This document shows, in pieces, positions 34,674-43,626 of a stretch of DNA of 64,000 nt. This DNA comes from Kitasatospora sp. NBC_00240. Lineage in GTDB: Bacteria > Actinomycetota > Actinomycetes > Streptomycetales > Streptomycetaceae. A model generated the notes under the pieces. It was not told the DNA's origin and ran no database searches. It saw only the letters and a list, made by a program, of their open reading frames with translations. The translations under genes were made by a program, and so were the position numbers. Where the stretch lies: contig NZ_JAPEMU010000001.1 in NCBI RefSeq assembly GCF_026342405.1, forward strand, positions 2,232,001-2,296,000, given 5' to 3'. Each line of letters starts with the position of its first letter. Position 1 is the stretch's first letter.

Positions 34674-35155
34674 GGGTCACATTCACCGCCAACGGCAAGC
34701 CCGTGGAGGCGGACGACGTCTGGGAGGGCGAGAGCCTTCTCTACGTGCTGCGCGAGCGGGTCGGCCTGCCGGGCTCCAAGAACGCCTGCGAGCAGGGCGA
34801 GTGCGGGTCCTGCACGGTCTACCTGGACGGCACCCCGGTCTGTTCGTGTCTGGTCGCGGCCGGCCAGGTGCAGGGCCGCGAGGTCCGCACCGTCGAGGGC
34901 CTGACCGACGAGAACGGCGAGCTGGGCCTCGTCCAGCAGGCGTTCATCGACGCCGGCGCCGTGCAGTGCGGTTTCTGCACCCCCGGCCTGCTGGTGCAGA
35001 CCGACGCGCTGCTGGACAACGACGCGCAGCCGAGCGACACGGACATCCGTGAGGCCCTCTCGGGGAACCTGTGCCGCTGCACCGGCTACGAGAAGATCAT
35101 GGACGCGGTGCGGCTCGCTTCCGCCCGCAAGTGCGCGAAGGCGGCCTCCGAATGA
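34670..35155 (+). CDS. xdhC: Xanthine dehydrogenase [2Fe-2S] subunit
   Basis: 161 aa from ATG 34670, ATGA overlap with the FAD subunit. The plant-type cluster is bound by CEQGECGSC with a further Cys in VYLDGTPVCSC. The second cluster is in the helical domain by CGFCTPG and CRCTGYEKI. Both clusters are complete, so it is an intact electron-transfer subunit. Note that gene letters for these subunits differ between organisms. Confidence 0.92.
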   Translation: MRVTFTANGKPVEADDVWEGESLLYVLRERVGLPGSKNACEQGECGSCTVYLDGTPVCSCLVAAGQVQGREVRTVEGLTDENGELGLVQQAFIDAGAVQCGFCTPGLLVQTDALLDNDAQPSDTDIREALSGNLCRCTGYEKIMDAVRLASARKCAKAASE

Positions 35156-37512
35156 GTACTCGTACCATCCAGGGTCAGAAGAACCTTCAGGACATCCGGC
35201 AGGCCAGCAAGGACGGCATCGGCGGCTCGCCGCTGCGTCCGGACGGCACGCTCAAGGTGAAGGGCGAGTTCGCCTACTCGTCCGACATGTGGCACGAGGA
35301 CATGCTCTGGGGTATGGCGCTGCGCTCGCCGCACCCCCGGGCCAACATCCTCTCGGTGGACATCTCCGAGGCGCTGAAGCTCCCCGGCGTCTACGCGGTG
35401 CTGACCCACGACGACATCCCGGGCAGCAAGTTCTACGGCCTGGAGATCCAGGACCAGCCGGCGCTGGCCATCGACAAGGTCCGGTACCACGGTGAGGCGA
35501 TCGCGATCGTCGCGGCCGACCACCCGGAGACGGCCCGCCGCGCGGTGAAGAAGATCAAGGTCGAGTACGAGGTACTGACCCCGATCGTCACCGAGGAGCA
35601 GTGCCTCAACCCCGAGGTGTACGGCTACGTCCACGAGCCGCACGAGTTCAAGTCGCACGGCTACGGCAACATCTGCCACAGCCAGAAGCTGGTGCACGGC
35701 GGCGGCGTCACGGACGAGATCCGCGCGCTGGCCGACGTCATCGTGAAGTCCGACTACGAGGTCGGCATGCAGGACCAGGCCTTCCTCGGCCCGGAGTCCG
35801 GCCTGGCCGTGCCCGCCGAGGACGGCGGCATCGACCTCTACGTCGCCACCCAGTGGCTGCACGTGGACCGCCAGCAGATGGCCCCCGTGCTGGGCCTGCC
35901 GGAGGAGAAGGTGCGCCTCACGCTGGCCGGTGTCGGCGGCGCCTTCGGCGGCCGCGAGGACCTGTCGATGCAGATCCACGCGAGCCTGCTCGCCCAGCGC
36001 ACCGGCAAGCCCGTCAAGATCGTCTACGCCCGTGACGAATCCTTCTTCGGCCATGTGCACCGCCACCCGGCGAAGATGACCTACGAGCACGGCGTCACCC
36101 GCGACGGCAAGCTGGTCTTCGCCGACGCCCGGATCGTGCTGGACGGCGGCGCCTACGCCTCCGCCTCCCCCGCGGTCGTCGGCAACGCCGCGTCGCTCGG
36201 CCACGGCCCGTACAACATCCCGAACGTGCGGATGGAGGCCATCGCCCTCTACAGCAACAACCCGTCCTGCGGCGCGATGCGCGGCTTCGGCGCCGTCCAG
36301 GCGGCGTTCGCGTACGAGTCGCAGATGGACAAGCTCGCCGCCGAGCTGGGGATGGACCCGGTCGAGCTGCGCCAGCTGAACGCGATGTCCGAGGGCGACT
36401 CCATGCCCACCGGGCAGGTCATCGACTCGCCGGCCCCGGTCGCCGAGCTGCTGCAGCGGGTCAAGGACATGCCGCTCCCGCCGCCGCTGGACCTGGAGAA
36501 CGTCGACGTCCGCACCCTGCCGGGCGCGCTGTCCAACACCTCGCACGGCGAGGGCATCGTCCGCGGCATCGGCTACTCGGTCGGCATCAAGAACGTCGGC
36601 TTCTCCGAGGGCTTCGACGACTACTCCACCGCCCGGGTCCGCCTGGAGGTCATCGGCGGCGAGCCGGTCGCCATGGTGCACACCGCGATGGCCGAGGTCG
36701 GCCAGGGCGGCGTCACCGTGCACGCCCAGATCGCCCGCACCGAGCTCGGGGTCGAGCAGGTGACCATCCACCCGGCGAACACCGAGGTCGGCTCGGCCGG
36801 CTCCACCTCCGCGTCGCGTCAGACGTACATGACCGGTGGCGCGGTGAAGCTCGCCGCCGAGGCGGTCAAGCAGGCGGTGATCGAGAAGGGCCGCCGGCGC
36901 TACGGCTGGACCCAGAACGACCTCACGCTGGCCGGCGGAAAGGTGGTCTCCGAGTCCCAGGGGGCGCTGATCCCGCTGGTCGACCTGCTCGGCGACGAGG
37001 CCGTCGACCTGACCCGCGAGCACCACCACCGCCCGACCGTCCCCTTCGACAAGGAGACCGGGCAGGGCTTCGGCCACGTCCAGTACACCTTCTGCGCCAA
37101 CCGCGCGGTGGTCGACGTGGACGTCGAGCTGGGCCTGGTCAAGGTGGTCGAGCTGACCGCCGCCCAGGACGTCGGCAAGGCGCTGAACCCGCTGTCCGTG
37201 ATCGGCCAGATCCAGGGCGGCTGCACCCAGGCCCTGGGCCTCGCCGTGATGGAGGAGATCATCGTCCGGGACGGCAAGGTGCGCAACGCCTCCTTCACCG
37301 ACTACCTGATCCCGACCATCCTGGACACCCCGCCGATCCCGGTGGACATCCTGGAGCTCCCCGACCCCAACGCCCCGTACGGGCTGCGCGGTGTCGGCGA
37401 GGCCCCGACCGTCTCGGCCACCCCGTGCATCGTCGCGGCGATCCGCCAGGCGACCGGCAAGGCGCTCAACCGGATCCCGGTCCGGCCCGAGCACATCACC
37501 GGGACGCTGTAG
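35152..37512 (+). CDS. xdhA: Xanthine dehydrogenase molybdopterin-binding subunit
   Basis: 786 aa from ATG 35152 (ATGA overlap). The N-terminal domain is GSPLRPDGTLKVKGEFAYSS; cofactor-binding stretches are VGGAFGGREDLSMQIHASLL, GAMRGFGAVQAAFAYESQMD and EVGQGGVTVHAQIARTELGV. The catalytic Glu sits in LRGVGEAPTVSATPCIVAAI at about residue 748. It oxidises hypoxanthine and xanthine to urate with the other two subunits. The upstream PucR and downstream permease and XdhC fit a purine-catabolic unit. Confidence 0.94.
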   Translation: MSTRTIQGQKNLQDIRQASKDGIGGSPLRPDGTLKVKGEFAYSSDMWHEDMLWGMALRSPHPRANILSVDISEALKLPGVYAVLTHDDIPGSKFYGLEIQDQPALAIDKVRYHGEAIAIVAADHPETARRAVKKIKVEYEVLTPIVTEEQCLNPEVYGYVHEPHEFKSHGYGNICHSQKLVHGGGVTDEIRALADVIVKSDYEVGMQDQAFLGPESGLAVPAEDGGIDLYVATQWLHVDRQQMAPVLGLPEEKVRLTLAGVGGAFGGREDLSMQIHASLLAQRTGKPVKIVYARDESFFGHVHRHPAKMTYEHGVTRDGKLVFADARIVLDGGAYASASPAVVGNAASLGHGPYNIPNVRMEAIALYSNNPSCGAMRGFGAVQAAFAYESQMDKLAAELGMDPVELRQLNAMSEGDSMPTGQVIDSPAPVAELLQRVKDMPLPPPLDLENVDVRTLPGALSNTSHGEGIVRGIGYSVGIKNVGFSEGFDDYSTARVRLEVIGGEPVAMVHTAMAEVGQGGVTVHAQIARTELGVEQVTIHPANTEVGSAGSTSASRQTYMTGGAVKLAAEAVKQAVIEKGRRRYGWTQNDLTLAGGKVVSESQGALIPLVDLLGDEAVDLTREHHHRPTVPFDKETGQGFGHVQYTFCANRAVVDVDVELGLVKVVELTAAQDVGKALNPLSVIGQIQGGCTQALGLAVMEEIIVRDGKVRNASFTDYLIPTILDTPPIPVDILELPDPNAPYGLRGVGEAPTVSATPCIVAAIRQATGKALNRIPVRPEHITGTL

Positions 37513-37529
37513 TCCCGGTACCCGATCCT

Positions 37530-37713
37530 CCCCGGGGCGGCGACCGTCTTCCCCGTCGCCCCGGGGCAGCAACACCCGGCACCCACGGCGCCGGCCAGCA
37601 CCGAAGAGCAACGCCATGCACGACCTGAAGCACAGTGAACGCATTCTCCCGCTGCCTCTCCCACGCCGGGGTTCTGCAGCGGTGCGCACCACCTCCCCGG
37701 CCTCCGGCCGGGG
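37530..37713. terminator. Two hairpins between the xdh operon and the permease gene
   Basis: CCCCGGGGCGGCGAC / GTCGCCCCGGGG (37530-37566, one bulge) directly after xdhA, and CCCCGGCC / GGCCGGGG with a 3-nt loop (37695-37713). The 37513-37839 gap has no gene I can support. The second hairpin, 126 bp before the permease start, would sit in its leader if the promoter is upstream of it. Confidence 0.55.
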
Positions 37714-37839
37714 CAACAACGCACCGCAGGCACTGCCACAGAGTGCGCCCAGTGAGTCGAACAGTCCCCCTGCACCAGCTCTGCCTGGTCACCAGGTCGG
37801 CTCGCCCACCCCAACCCCCTATGAACCTTGGGAGTGGAC

Positions 37840-39330
37840 ATGACCCGGATCCCGACGGAGCCAGGTACCACTGAAGAAAGACCCGCTGAGGACGACGCCA
37901 CCACGCCGCCCCCGGCAGCACAGCCGAAGAACGCCATGGATGCCTACTTCAAGATATCGGCCCGGGGCTCGACCTTCGGGAACGAGCTCCGCGGCGGCCT
38001 CACCACCTTCATGGCCATGGCCTACATCCTGCTGCTGAACCCGATCCTGCTCGGCGGTGCCGACAAGAACGGCATGCACCTGGATCACGCGCAGCTGACC
38101 ACCGCCACCGCGCTGGCCGCCGCCGTCACCACCATCCTGATGGGTGTGGTCGGCAACGTCCCGCTGGCCCTCGCAGCCGGCCTCTCGGTCTCCGGCGCGC
38201 TCTCCACCATCGTCGCGCCGCACACCACCTGGCCACAGGCTTTCGGCCTCTGTGTGATCTACGGTCTGATGATCGTGCTGCTGGTGGTCTCCGGCCTCCG
38301 CGAGAAGATCATGAACGGCATTCCGCTGCCGCTCAAGCACGCGATCACCATCGGCATCGGCCTCTTCGTCGCGCTGATCGGCCTGGTGAAGTCGGGCTTC
38401 ATCCACCACGGCCCGGACCCGTACGGCCCGCCCGTCTCGCTCGGCCCGGCCGGCGAACTGGCCGGCTGGCCCGTGCTGATCTTCTCGGTCACCCTGATCG
38501 CGATCTTCATCCTGCTGGCCCGCAACGTCCGCGGCGCGATCCTGCTCGGCATCGCCGGCGGCACCGTGGTGGCCTTCGTCGTCAACGCGACGGTGAACCT
38601 CCCGGAGCACACCTGGAGCAGCTCGGTCCCGGAGTGGCCCGGCAGCCCGGTCGCGGCACCCAACTTCGGCCTCTTCGGCGACATCGACCTGTTCGGCGCC
38701 TTCGGCGGCCAGGGCATGGGCGCCATCAGCGCCTCGGTCGCGGTCTTCACCCTGGTCCTGGCGGGCTTCTTCGACGCGATGGCCACCATCATCGGCGTCG
38801 GTACCGAGGCCGGTCTCGCCGACCGGCAGGGCCGGATGCCCGGCCTGTCCAAGGCCCTGTTCATCGACGGCGCCGGCGGCGCGGTCGGTGGCGTGGCGGG
38901 CGCCGGCGGCCAGACGGTCTTCGTCGAGTCCGCCACCGGTGTCGGCGACGGCGCCCGGACCGGCCTCGCCTCGCTGGTCACCGGCAGCTTCTTCGCGCTG
39001 ATGCTCTTCTTCTCCCCGATCGCCGGCATCGTGCCGGTCGAGGTCGCCTCCGCCGCGCTGGTCGTCATCGGCTCGATGATGATGAGCCAGGCCAGGCACA
39101 TCGACTGGTCGGACCGCGAGGTCGCCATCCCGGCCTTCCTCACCTGCGTCCTGATGCCGTTCACGTACAACATCACCGCCGGTGTCGCCGCAGGTGTCAT
39201 CTCCTACGTCGCCATCAAGACCGGCACCGGCAAGTGGCGCGAGCCCGGGCCGCTGATGTGGATCCTGACCGCCGTCTTCGTGATCTACTTCGCGCTCGGT
39301 CCGGTCAAGGAACTGCTCGGCGTCCACTAG
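37840..39330 (+). CDS. AzgA-type (NCS2) purine permease
   Basis: 496 aa from ATG 37840 with GGGAG 5-9 nt upstream. A polar N-terminus of about 40 residues is followed by KISARGSTFGNELRGGLTTF, MAMAYILLLNPILL and 12-13 helices. GVVGNVPLALAAGLSVSGAL and GFFDAMATIIGVGTEAGLAD (with the TM8 Asp/Thr transport residues) are present, as is SATGVGDGARTGLASLVTG (TM10 ESxAG-like). These are hallmarks of the AzgA guanine/hypoxanthine/adenine group. Located between xdh and xdhC-like genes it supplies substrate for xanthine dehydrogenase. Confidence 0.9.
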   Translation: MTRIPTEPGTTEERPAEDDATTPPPAAQPKNAMDAYFKISARGSTFGNELRGGLTTFMAMAYILLLNPILLGGADKNGMHLDHAQLTTATALAAAVTTILMGVVGNVPLALAAGLSVSGALSTIVAPHTTWPQAFGLCVIYGLMIVLLVVSGLREKIMNGIPLPLKHAITIGIGLFVALIGLVKSGFIHHGPDPYGPPVSLGPAGELAGWPVLIFSVTLIAIFILLARNVRGAILLGIAGGTVVAFVVNATVNLPEHTWSSSVPEWPGSPVAAPNFGLFGDIDLFGAFGGQGMGAISASVAVFTLVLAGFFDAMATIIGVGTEAGLADRQGRMPGLSKALFIDGAGGAVGGVAGAGGQTVFVESATGVGDGARTGLASLVTGSFFALMLFFSPIAGIVPVEVASAALVVIGSMMMSQARHIDWSDREVAIPAFLTCVLMPFTYNITAGVAAGVISYVAIKTGTGKWREPGPLMWILTAVFVIYFALGPVKELLGVH

Positions 39331-39412
39331 CGCCACCGCCGCCGGGCGGGGACCGCGTCCCCGCCCGGCGGCACCCTCACAAGCCCCCTGCACCGTGTAA
39401 GGAGCCTCCGAC

Positions 39413-40588
39413 ATGCAAGACATCGCCGAGCAGCTGCAGGCCTGGCACGCGTCCGGGCGCTCCTTCGCCGTGGCCACGGTCGTCGGTGTCTCCGGCAGCG
39501 CGCCGCGCGACCCGGGAGCCGCGCTGGCCGTCGACGCCGCCGGCGAGGCCGTCGGCAGCGTGTCCGGCGGATGTGTCGAGGGGGCCGTGTACGAGCTGTG
39601 CCAGGAGGCCGTCGCCTCCGGGCAGCCGGTGCTGGAACGCTTCGGGTACAGCGACGAGGACGCCTTCGCGGTGGGTCTGACCTGCGGCGGCATCCTGGAC
39701 GTGTTCGTCCAGCCGATCACCCCCGGCGCCGACGCCGCGATGGACGCCGGCATCACCTACATCGCCTCCGGCACCCCGGTCGCCCTGGCCCGGGTGATCG
39801 AGGGCCCCGCCGCGCTGGTCGGCGCCACCGTCGCCGTCACCGCGGACAGCCACCACGGCAGGCTCTCCCCCGCCCCGACCACCACCGGCGCCCTGGAGCG
39901 CGCCGCCGTCGCCGAGGCCCGGGCCATGCTGGACGCCGGCCGCACCGGCAAGGTGGTCCTCGGCCTGGACGGCCGCCCCTGCGACGAGGAGGAGCTGGGT
40001 ACCGTCACCTTCTTCGTCGAGTCGTACGTCCCCGCGCCCCGGATGCTGGTCTTCGGCGCCATCGACTTCGCCGCCGCCGTGGTGCGGATCGGCAAGTTCC
40101 TCGGCTACCACGTCACCGTCTGCGACGCCCGCCCGGTCTTCGCCACCGCCCGCCGCTTCCCCGACGCCGACGAGGTCGTGGTCGACTGGCCGCACCGCTA
40201 CCTGGACTCCCAGCTCGACCGGATCGACGGCCGCACCGTGCTGTGCGTGCTCACCCACGACGCCAAGTTCGACATCCCCCTGCTGGAGCGCGCCCTGCGG
40301 CTGCCGGTGGGCTTCGTCGGCGCGATGGGCTCGCGCCGCACCCACCGCGACCGCAACGCCCGGCTGCGCGAGGTCGGGCTGACCGACGCCGAGATCGGCC
40401 GGCTGCGCTCGCCGATCGGCCTGGACCTCGGCGCCCGCACCCCGGAGGAGACCGCCGTCTCGGTGGCCGCCGAGATCGTCGCCCACCGGCGCGGCGGCAG
40501 CTGCCTCCCGCTCTCCGCCGGCGACGGCCCGATCCACCACGACCTGGCCCGCGCGCAGGAGGAGCAGGCCCGCTCGCACGCGGCCTGA
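39413..40588 (+). CDS. XdhC/CoxI-family molybdenum-cofactor maturation factor
   Basis: 391 aa from ATG 39413 with AAGGAG. The N-terminal XdhC/CoxI domain shows VVGVSGSAPRDPGAALAVDA, GSVSGGCVEGAVYELC and FAVGLTCGGILDVFVQPI; the Cys residues are the proposed Moco ligands. The C-terminal Rossmann-like domain has MLVFGAIDFAAAVVRIGKFL, VDWPHRYLD and GAMGSRRTHRDR. It inserts or sulfurates the molybdenum cofactor of xanthine dehydrogenase. It lies 82 bp after the permease, so it is probably the end of the same transcript. Confidence 0.93.
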   Translation: MQDIAEQLQAWHASGRSFAVATVVGVSGSAPRDPGAALAVDAAGEAVGSVSGGCVEGAVYELCQEAVASGQPVLERFGYSDEDAFAVGLTCGGILDVFVQPITPGADAAMDAGITYIASGTPVALARVIEGPAALVGATVAVTADSHHGRLSPAPTTTGALERAAVAEARAMLDAGRTGKVVLGLDGRPCDEEELGTVTFFVESYVPAPRMLVFGAIDFAAAVVRIGKFLGYHVTVCDARPVFATARRFPDADEVVVDWPHRYLDSQLDRIDGRTVLCVLTHDAKFDIPLLERALRLPVGFVGAMGSRRTHRDRNARLREVGLTDAEIGRLRSPIGLDLGARTPEETAVSVAAEIVAHRRGGSCLPLSAGDGPIHHDLARAQEEQARSHAA

Positions 40589-40612
40589 ACCACCCGCCCG
40601 GCTACGACAGCA

Positions 40613-40649
40613 ACCGGCCCGGACCCGCCTCGTGCGGATCCGGGCCGGT
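40613..40649. terminator. Strong terminator hairpin after XdhC
   Basis: ACCGGCCCGGACCCGC / GCGGATCCGGGCCGGT with a 5-nt loop, 24 bp after the stop codon; it marks the end of the purine operon. Confidence 0.8.
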
Positions 40650-40678
40650 GCCGTACCCGCCTCCGGCGGGCCGGGCGC

Positions 40679-40836
40679 TCAGGACAGCACGACCTTGTGG
40701 GCCGGCAGGACCAGCGCCGGGAACTCCGGGTAGCCGACCTCCCGCAGGACCGGCATCAGCACCTCAAGGTGTACCCGTGCATGAACGCCGAGGACCTGTC
40801 GACCGGGCTCGACCGCCTCGGCCGGGCCTCCTTCTG
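40679..40836. pseudogene. Possible gene remnants on both strands
   Basis: On the minus strand a stop at 40679 closes a reading frame ending LREVGYPEFPALVLPAHKVV, which looks like a genuine protein C-terminus but has no start, ribosome site or recognisable upstream part. On the plus strand a frame ends with MNAEDLSTGLDRLGRASF at 40836 and is equally truncated. Two short coding-like ends facing each other suggest a recombination junction. The parent genes are not recognised; chance open frames in GC-rich DNA cannot be excluded. Confidence 0.3.
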
Positions 40837-40876
40837 ACCCCGGCCCGCCGCACCGGCCCCGGAAGCCGCCTCCCGA

Positions 40877-41107
40877 TCAGAGCAGCCGGACGTGCTCGGC
40901 CACCGTGCGGCCCTCCTCCACGGCGGCCTCGTAGCTCACCCGCTGTCCCACCGTCAGAACCTGGCCGTGCTGGTCGACACCCGGCGCGCCGGCGACCGTA
41001 CGGATCACGGAGTCGTAGTAGAGGGTCACGTCCGGCCCCCCGTCGTCGGGGGTGATCAGGCCGTAGCCGTGACCCGCCTCGTACGACTTCACAGTGCCGG
41101 TGGCCAT
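40877..41107 (-). CDS. Divergent cold-shock domain protein
   Basis: 76 aa from ATG 41107 with GAAGGAGA. The CSD frame is clear (MATGTVKSYEAGHGYGLITP, then DDGGPDVTLYYDSV ... LTVGQRVSYEAAVEEGRTVA). However, the aromatic nucleic-acid-binding residues are changed: KWFN becomes KSYE, RNP1 KGFGFI becomes HGYGLI and RNP2 VFVHY becomes VTLYY. Length is slightly above CspA (about 67 aa). It may bind RNA with altered preference or have another role. Confidence 0.85.
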   Translation of the reverse strand: MATGTVKSYEAGHGYGLITPDDGGPDVTLYYDSVIRTVAGAPGVDQHGQVLTVGQRVSYEAAVEEGRTVAEHVRLL

Positions 41108-41199
41108 GGGGGTCTCCTTCGGGCGTGCTGACAGTGCCCATCAGGAGTAACAGACCACCGGCCCGCAAGCCTGCCCTGACACGCGCCGGGCCGGTGATC

Positions 41200-41616
41200 T
41201 CAGTCGGCCGTACCCGCGGGCACGACCCACCGGGCGGGCTGGCCCGTGACTGCCGTGATCATGTCGTAGTCGCCGTCGTAGTGCAGCACCGCGACGCCGT
41301 GGCGCTCGGCGGTCGCGGCGATGATCAGGTCGGCCAGGGAGAGGGCGCGCCAGTTGCCCGTCCCGACCAGCGCGGCCTGGACATCCAGCGCGCGGTCCCA
41401 CGCTTCGTCCGGTGTCGGCAGCCAGTCGAAGCCGCGCATCTCGTCACGGATCCGTGCGGCATCAGCCCTTGAACGGGAACTGTGCAGGATTTCCAGCTCG
41501 ACTGCCCCGCAGACGGCGAGCAGCCCGGCGTTGTGGAGCGGCTCGACAACCGCTCGGACCACCGGCTTCGGATAGCGCGCGAGCGCGGACTTGTCGATCA
41601 GGTAGCGCTCGCTCAC
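41200..41616 (-). CDS. vapC: PIN-domain ribonuclease toxin (VapC family)
   Basis: 138 aa from GTG 41616; its GTGA overlap with the antitoxin stop gives coupled translation. PIN acidic residues are present: Asp 8 in YLIDKSAL, Glu in GAVELEILHSS, Asp in LSLADLIIAATA, and Asp residues in VLHYDGDYDMI. Such toxins cleave RNA (often tRNA or rRNA) when released from the antitoxin. Length and order are standard. Confidence 0.93.
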   Translation of the reverse strand: MSERYLIDKSALARYPKPVVRAVVEPLHNAGLLAVCGAVELEILHSSRSRADAARIRDEMRGFDWLPTPDEAWDRALDVQAALVGTGNWRALSLADLIIAATAERHGVAVLHYDGDYDMITAVTGQPARWVVPAGTAD

Positions 41617-41834
41617 GCCGCCTGGTCCCCCGCGCTCCCCGGCGAGCCGTCGACCGGACCGGTGAGGTCCGGCAGCCCGCCCTCGGCCAGCCAGTTCAGG
41701 AACGAGGCTCGCTTGCGGCGCTTGACCACGTCCTCCAGCGCCGCATTGACCGTCGCCACCTTCGTGGTGGTACCGAAGATCTCGGCGGCCTCGGCCAGCA
41801 GGTCGTCGTTGACGTCTATCACGGTACGGGCCAT
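41613..41834 (-). CDS. vapB: VapB-type ribbon-helix-helix antitoxin
   Basis: 73 aa from ATG 41834 with GGGGAGG. MARTVIDVNDDLLAEAAEIF, then GTTTKVATVNAALEDVVKRR, is the standard actinobacterial VapB DNA-binding domain. The C-terminal NWLAEGGLPDLTGP is the toxin-binding tail. It should bind the palindrome at 41851-41886 and neutralise VapC. Confidence 0.93.
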   Translation of the reverse strand: MARTVIDVNDDLLAEAAEIFGTTTKVATVNAALEDVVKRRKRASFLNWLAEGGLPDLTGPVDGSPGSAGDQAA

Positions 41835-41850
41835 GGGAACCTCCCCGGTG

Positions 41851-41886
41851 CGGCGATATCAAAATCCATCGTATCTGATATCGCCG
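41851..41886. promoter_or_regulatory. VapB operator-promoter
   Basis: Perfect 11-bp inverted repeat CGGCGATATCA / TGATATCGCCG with a 14-bp AT-rich spacer, ending 16 bp before the vapB start. On the minus strand the spacer contains a TACGAT-like -10. It is a classic autoregulatory site of a toxin-antitoxin operon. Confidence 0.75.
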
Positions 41887-41904
41887 GACTCCCGGCCCGA
41901 CCGC

Positions 41905-43626
41905 TCAGCCCACGTTCAGCCGGGCCGCCAGCCGCAGCAGCCCCGGGGAGAGCCGGCCCAGCAGGCGGGCGGCCTTGGCCTCGAAGGTGACCGGGACGAC
42001 CGGCTTGCCGGTGCGCACGGCCCGGACGATCTCGGCCGCGACCTTCTCCGGCGGGAAGCCTCGGCGGGCGTACAGCTTGGAGGCGCGCTCCTGCTTGGCG
42101 GCCTGCTGGTCGGCGGTGACGCCGGAGAACGTGGTGGTGCGGGTGATGTTGGTGCTGACGATGCCGGGGCAGATCGCGCTGACGCCGATGCCGGCCGGGG
42201 CGAGTTCGGCGCGCAGGCAGTCCGAGAGCATCAGCACGGCCGCCTTGCTGGTGGCGTACGCGGCCAGCAGCTTGGACGGCAGGTAGGCGGCCGCCGAGGC
42301 GAGGTTGACGATGTGACCGCCCTCGCCGCGCTCGGTCATCAGAGTGCCGAAGGCGCGGCAGCCGTGGATGACGCCCCACAGGTTGACGTCCAGGACGCGC
42401 TGCCACTCCTGCTCGGTGGTCTGCAGGAAGGTGCCGGAGTGGCCGATGCCGGCGTTGTTGACCAGCACGTCCGGCACCCCGTGGTCGGCGGCGACCTGCT
42501 TGGCGAAGGCGTCGACGGCCACGCCGTCGCTGACGTCCACCCGGTAGGCGTGGGCGGCCGGACCGATCAGCGAGGCGAGTTCGGCGGTACGGGTCGCGGC
42601 TTCGAGGTCCAGGTCGCAGACCACCACCCGGGAGCCCAGCTCGGCGAAGGCCAGCGCGGTGGCCCGGCCGATGCCGCTGCCGGCGCCGGTGACGACGACG
42701 AGGCGGCCGTCCTCGGGCGGCCCGGCCTTCTGCCCGGCCCCGGTACGGGCGGTGAACTCACGGACCAGACCGGCCACGACGGACCCCTTCTCCAGCAGTG
42801 CGGACCAGTGCGAGGCGTTCAGCGAGCGCCGGGTGAGGTTCGGCACCCAGCGCTCCAGGCCCTCCGAGAGCGCGACCCCGACGTAGCGGTCCCGGGTCAG
42901 GGTGACCAGCTGGACGGGCACCTCGGTGGGCCGCTCGCGGGGGGCGCGCAGGGTGGGGCGCATGTTGGCCCGGTACAGCTCGATCCCGCGCACGGCGTCC
43001 TGGCGCAGCGTCGGCTGCGGGTGGCCGGGGCGCGGGGCGACGCCCTCCAGGTCGCGCAGCACCCGGGGCCAGGCCCGGGCCAGCCCGAACCGCCAGGTGG
43101 CGGGGGCCAGCACCGGCAGGTGGAAGGCGGTGATGTACCAGGAGTGCAGGCCCTGGGAGAGCAGCTGCCGCAGGTGCCTGGGGGTGGGCCGGCGGAACCG
43201 GGCGCGCAGCCAGAAGCCCATGTGGTCCAGGCACGGACCGGACAGCGTGGTGTACGAGGCGATCCGCCGCTCGGCGCCGGGCTCGGTGACGGCCTCCCAG
43301 GACTGCAGCGAGCCCCAGTCGTGGGCGAGCACGTGCACCGGGCGGTCCGGGCTGACCGCGTCGGCGACCGCGAAGAGGTCGGCGGCGAGGTGTTCCAGGC
43401 GGTAGCCGTCCCGGTCGGCCGGGACGCCGGAGGCCCCCGCACCGCGGACGTCGTAGCGCACCACGTGGTGGTCGGCGGCGAGGTCCTCGGCGACGTCGTC
43501 CCAGACCGCGTGGGTGTCGGGGTAGCCGTGCACCATCAGGACGGTCGGCGCGGCCGGGTCGCCCTGCTCGAAGACGGCGAGCGGCAGTCCGTCGGCGGAG
43601 TGCACGGTGCGGCGGCGGGGGGTCAT
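41905..43626 (-). CDS. Epoxide hydrolase-short-chain dehydrogenase fusion (EphD-like)
   Basis: 573 aa from ATG 43626, ATGA overlap with the M24 gene. Residues about 1-290 are an alpha/beta hydrolase with MVHGYPDTHAVWDDVAEDLA (HGxP oxyanion motif), nucleophile LAHDWGSLQSW (Asp, as in epoxide hydrolases and dehalogenases) and a late NASHWSALLE (His). Residues about 310-573 are a classical SDR: VVVTGAGSGIGRATALAF, VNNAGIGHSGTFL and YATSKAAVLMLSDCLRAE (YxxxK). This order is that of mycobacterial EphD, implicated in mycolate-related metabolism; Streptomyces-type organisms lack mycolates, so the substrate must differ. Last gene of the four-gene cluster. Confidence 0.88.
   Translation of the reverse strand: MTPRRRTVHSADGLPLAVFEQGDPAAPTVLMVHGYPDTHAVWDDVAEDLAADHHVVRYDVRGAGASGVPADRDGYRLEHLAADLFAVADAVSPDRPVHVLAHDWGSLQSWEAVTEPGAERRIASYTTLSGPCLDHMGFWLRARFRRPTPRHLRQLLSQGLHSWYITAFHLPVLAPATWRFGLARAWPRVLRDLEGVAPRPGHPQPTLRQDAVRGIELYRANMRPTLRAPRERPTEVPVQLVTLTRDRYVGVALSEGLERWVPNLTRRSLNASHWSALLEKGSVVAGLVREFTARTGAGQKAGPPEDGRLVVVTGAGSGIGRATALAFAELGSRVVVCDLDLEAATRTAELASLIGPAAHAYRVDVSDGVAVDAFAKQVAADHGVPDVLVNNAGIGHSGTFLQTTEQEWQRVLDVNLWGVIHGCRAFGTLMTERGEGGHIVNLASAAAYLPSKLLAAYATSKAAVLMLSDCLRAELAPAGIGVSAICPGIVSTNITRTTTFSGVTADQQAAKQERASKLYARRGFPPEKVAAEIVRAVRTGKPVVPVTFEAKAARLLGRLSPGLLRLAARLNVG

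Noticed and set aside
35086..37719. Minus-strand open frame of about 877 codons opposite xdhA
   Set aside because: Antisense of a clearly conserved xanthine dehydrogenase gene; the product is Asp/Val/Gly/Arg-rich with no motif.
37513..37839. Purine riboswitch before the AzgA-type permease
   Set aside because: No conserved purine-aptamer core (three-way junction with loop-loop pairing) was found; only GC-rich terminator-like hairpins.
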